DNA from: Clostridia bacterium
Lineage (GTDB): Bacteria > Bacillota > Clostridia > Oscillospirales > CAG-272
Direction: 5' to 3'
DNA: 6,948 nucleotides
Assembly (NCBI GenBank): GCA_017379815.1
Contig: JAFNVK010000025.1
Location: 1-6,948, forward strand
In this document: positions 4,868 to 6,948 of the stretch, one piece after another
Position numbering within the stretch: the first letter of the stretch is position 1
How the letters are laid out: each line of letters opens with the position of its first letter
Translations under genes and position numbers: made by a program
The notes under the pieces: generated by a model
Told to the model about the DNA's origin: nothing
Seen by the model: only the letters and a program-made list of their open reading frames with translations
Database searches by the model: none

Positions 4868-5872
4868 ATGTCCCACGTAACCGTTCCCGAAGGCTATCAG
4901 TCCTTCCTGACCCTTCGCCAGACACAGTACGCCATCAAAAAGGTCAAGGATTTTTTTGAGAAGGATCTGTCCGTACAATTGAATCTGATCCGCGTTTCTG
5001 CTCCTCTTTTTGTGGACTCCGAGAGCGGACTGAACGATAATCTGAACGGCGTGGAGCGCCCCGTTTCCTTTGACGTCTTCTCGGGCAATCAGTTGGAGAT
5101 CGTGCATTCCTTGGCCAAGTGGAAGCGCATGGCCCTCAGGGACTACGGCTTTGAGCCGGGGGAGGGGCTTTACACCGATATGAACGCTATCCGCAGAGAT
5201 GAGGATACCGACAATATCCACTCCATGTTCGTCGACCAGTGGGACTGGGAAAAGATCATTACGCACGAGCAGCGCAACGAAAAGACCCTGCGTGCGGCGG
5301 TCAAGGCGATCTATCGCGCCCTGCGCCACACCGAGAATTACATCGTTAACGAATACTCCTTTATCGGCAAGCTTCTGCCCGAAAAGATTACCTTCCTCAC
5401 CTCCCAGGAGCTTGAGGATCGCTTTCCGGACAAGTCCGCAAAGGAGCGCGAATACGAGGCCGCACGGGAATACGGTGCAGTCTTTATCCAAGGCATCGGC
5501 GCACCCTTGAAGAGCGGCAAGCCGCATGACGGACGTGCCCCCGACTATGATGATTGGTCGCTCAACGGCGATATTATCGTGTATTATCCCGTTTTGGATA
5601 TTGCGCTTGAGCTTTCCTCCATGGGAATCCGCGTGGACGAGGAGGCAATGCGCCGCCAGCTGAAGGCAAGCGGCTGCACCGACCGCGAGGAGCTGCCCTT
5701 CCATAAGGCGCTGCTCAATGGGGAGCTGCCTTATACCATTGGCGGAGGAATCGGTCAGTCGAGAATGTGTATGTTCTTCCTGCGCAAGGCTCACATTGGG
5801 GAGGTACAGTCCTCCTTCTGGACGGCGGACGAGGTAAAGGCCTGCGAGGCCGGCGGCGTCCACCTGCTTTGA
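4868..5872 (+). CDS. asnA: Aspartate--ammonia ligase (asparagine synthetase A)
   Basis: Role: makes asparagine from aspartate, ammonia and ATP (AMP-forming), a cytoplasmic class II aminoacyl-tRNA-synthetase-like enzyme. Seen, 334 aa, close to the 330 aa of E. coli AsnA, and conserved along its whole length: NDNLNGVERPV (56-66), VHSLAKWKR (79-87), GEGLYTDM (98-105), DEDTDNIHSMFVDQWDWE (111-128), TSQELEDRFPD (178-188), HDGRAPDYDDW (220-230), LNGDI (232-236), ELSSMGIRVD (248-257) and IGGGIGQSR (291-299). AsnA uses free ammonia, unlike the glutamine-dependent AsnB. Odd: ribosome binding is weak, the best match being AAAGG at 4851-4855, 12 nt before the ATG, despite a strong promoter. It is followed directly by a terminator, so it looks like a single-gene transcription unit. 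Confidence 0.96.
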   Translation: MSHVTVPEGYQSFLTLRQTQYAIKKVKDFFEKDLSVQLNLIRVSAPLFVDSESGLNDNLNGVERPVSFDVFSGNQLEIVHSLAKWKRMALRDYGFEPGEGLYTDMNAIRRDEDTDNIHSMFVDQWDWEKIITHEQRNEKTLRAAVKAIYRALRHTENYIVNEYSFIGKLLPEKITFLTSQELEDRFPDKSAKEREYEAAREYGAVFIQGIGAPLKSGKPHDGRAPDYDDWSLNGDIIVYYPVLDIALELSSMGIRVDEEAMRRQLKASGCTDREELPFHKALLNGELPYTIGGGIGQSRMCMFFLRKAHIGEVQSSFWTADEVKACEAGGVHLL

Positions 5873-5890
5873 CCGTTTAAGCGCTAAAGC

Positions 5891-5920
5891 ATGGGATTGG
5901 AGCACTCCGATCCCATTTTT
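5891..5920 (+). terminator. Intrinsic terminator after asnA
   Basis: An 11-bp stem (5891-5901 with 5906-5916, one G-T pair) closes a GCAC loop and is followed by TTTT (5917-5920). It starts 18 bp after the asnA stop codon and ends only 32 bp before the start of the next gene. Confidence 0.88.
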
Positions 5921-5939
5921 CATGGATCTTGATTTCGGA

Positions 5940-5945
5940 AAGGAG
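5940..5945 (+). promoter_or_regulatory. Ribosome binding site of the right lipoprotein
   Basis: AAGGAG ends 7 nt before the ATG at 5953 and only 1 nt before the in-frame ATG at 5947, so 5953 is the likely start. Confidence 0.75.
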
Positions 5946-5952
5946 AATGCGT

Positions 5953-6948
5953 ATGCGTAGAAGCCCTATCATGGCTCTTTTACTTGCGATCGGACTGTTG
6001 CTTTTCTGCTTTGTCGGATGCACGGATCGCGAGGAGCCTGCAAAGTGGCGCGATCTGACGTGGGCGGTTGGCGGTCGGTTGCCGTTGGCCGAGGATTTTG
6101 CGCTCTCCTTGCCCGAGGGGGCAGAGGTTGTCTTTGCCGAGGACTACACCTTTACGCACGTTGGAGAATACGAGCTGGAGATCCTTCTGCGCGTCGGCAG
6201 ACGCGAGACGCGCGTTCCCGTGCGCCTGACTTTGGTCAGAGACGTGACCCCGCCTGTGCTTTCAGGCGTTTCGGACATCAGCGGCTACGTTGGCGCCGGT
6301 ATCTCCTATCGCCGCGGCGTGACCTACGCGGATAATTGCGACAATCCCGTCACCCTGGAGGTGGATTCCTCTGCGGTGAACGTTCGCCAAGCAGGAGAGT
6401 ACCCCGTGATCTACCGCGTCACGGACGGTGCGGGGAACGTCACCGAACAGCGGATCACGGTCTACCTCTACGAGGAAAAGGTCACCAAGGATCAGCTTTT
6501 TGCGCTGATCGCGCCCATCGCCGAGCAGATCTGCCCGCAGGGGATCTCGATCCGAGAGAAGGTCTCCGAGATCTACGATTACGTTTATTACAACGTGGAT
6601 TACGTTGCCTATTCGGATAAAAGCGATTGGGTGCGTGCGGCCTACGAGGGACTGCGCACGGGAAGCGGAGATTGCTTTACCTATTTTGCGCTCTCCAAGG
6701 CCTTCTTTGAGTACCTTGGCATTGAGAATATGGACATCCGCCGCACGGAGGGGATCGTTGACGAGCGGCATTACTGGAATTACGTCAACATCAGCACCGA
6801 CCCCGGCGCGCCGAGATGGTATCACTTTGACGCTACTCCTCTGCGCGGCGAGTACCATAGCGGATGCCTCCTGACCGATGCGCAGATCCGCGCGTACAGC
6901 CAAGGCCGCGAGGATGAAAACGGCGTCCGCAACTATTTTTACGCTTAC
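5953..6948 (+). CDS. Secreted lipoprotein with Ig-like and transglutaminase-like domains (partial, 3' end missing)
   Basis: Seen: an open frame of 332 codons running off the right edge. Residues 1-22 are a signal peptide (MRRSPIMALLL and hydrophobic core) ending in FVGC; Cys23 is the likely lipidation site, though Phe at -3 is not the usual Leu. Residues about 33-95 look like a small beta-rich domain. Residues 97-173 match an Ig-like fold of the Cry22Aa/DUF5011 type (DVTPPVLSGV at 97-106, ending GEYPVIYRVTDGAGNVTEQ at 148-166). Residues about 195-300 are a transglutaminase-like domain: GSGDCFTYFALSKAF with Cys241, ERHYWNYV with His273 and WYHFDATP with Asp293 give the Cys-His-Asp triad. Known: such domains in bacterial surface proteins act as cysteine proteases, amidases or crosslinkers. 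Inference: an envelope enzyme acting outside the membrane; its substrate is unknown. No promoter is visible in the 32 bp after the asnA terminator. Confidence 0.85.
   Translation, partial: MRRSPIMALLLAIGLLLFCFVGCTDREEPAKWRDLTWAVGGRLPLAEDFALSLPEGAEVVFAEDYTFTHVGEYELEILLRVGRRETRVPVRLTLVRDVTPPVLSGVSDISGYVGAGISYRRGVTYADNCDNPVTLEVDSSAVNVRQAGEYPVIYRVTDGAGNVTEQRITVYLYEEKVTKDQLFALIAPIAEQICPQGISIREKVSEIYDYVYYNVDYVAYSDKSDWVRAAYEGLRTGSGDCFTYFALSKAFFEYLGIENMDIRRTEGIVDERHYWNYVNISTDPGAPRWYHFDATPLRGEYHSGCLLTDAQIRAYSQGREDENGVRNYFYAY

Noticed and set aside
4652..5923. A 423-codon open frame on the minus strand opposite asnA and the tadA end
   Set aside because: The plus-strand protein here is full-length AsnA with all family motifs. 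The antisense frame shows no recognisable domain and is a by-product of GC-rich codon use.
6262..6903. Minus-strand open frame opposite the right lipoprotein
   Set aside because: The plus strand carries the transglutaminase-like triad and Ig-like motifs in one continuous frame.

Overview
The window reads as chromosomal DNA of an endospore-forming, GC-rich member of the Clostridia (Bacillota), most likely a gut-type lineage near the Oscillospiraceae or Christensenellaceae. The evidence is a pro-sigma-K-like sporulation sigma factor, strong AGGAGG-type ribosome binding sites, extended -10 promoters with TGn elements, lipoproteins with Bacillota-style signal peptides, and the ammonia-dependent asparagine synthetase AsnA. 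The lineage is inferred from gene content only. No rRNA, tRNA, CRISPR array, insertion sequence or phage gene was seen.

Layout. The left 1.1 kb is on the minus strand. It holds the 5' part of a lipoprotein with collagen-like Gly-X-Y triplets (running off the left edge), its near-perfect consensus promoter, and sigK. A 232-bp divergent intergenic region follows, with a vegetative promoter and a leader hairpin for the rightward genes. Everything from 1301 to the right edge is on the plus strand: a short-chain dehydrogenase/reductase; an XRE-type regulator fused to a long uncharged Gly-pentad repeat; a non-hydrolysing UDP-GlcNAc 2-epimerase (wecB/mnaA family); a terminator that physically overlaps the next promoter; the tRNA adenosine deaminase tadA; asnA with its own consensus promoter and terminator; and a secreted lipoprotein with an Ig-like domain and a transglutaminase-like protease fold, cut by the right edge.

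How the genes relate. This is not one pathway. Most genes carry their own promoter (SDR, regulator, tadA, asnA, left lipoprotein), so the block is a string of mostly single-gene units. The exceptions are the epimerase, which has no convincing promoter and may be read through from the regulator, and the right-hand lipoprotein, whose start lies 32 bp after the asnA terminator. Functions cover sporulation control, redox metabolism, cell-surface sugar precursor supply, tRNA wobble editing, asparagine synthesis and envelope lipoproteins.

The most unusual object is the regulator at 2172-2954. After an ordinary HTH it has 18 glycines in strict five-residue register, with Ala or Ser three residues after each of the first 17. 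This resembles a pentapeptide-repeat beta-helix in period, but with hydrophobic residues where that family is normally polar. No wholly new multi-gene system is evident.
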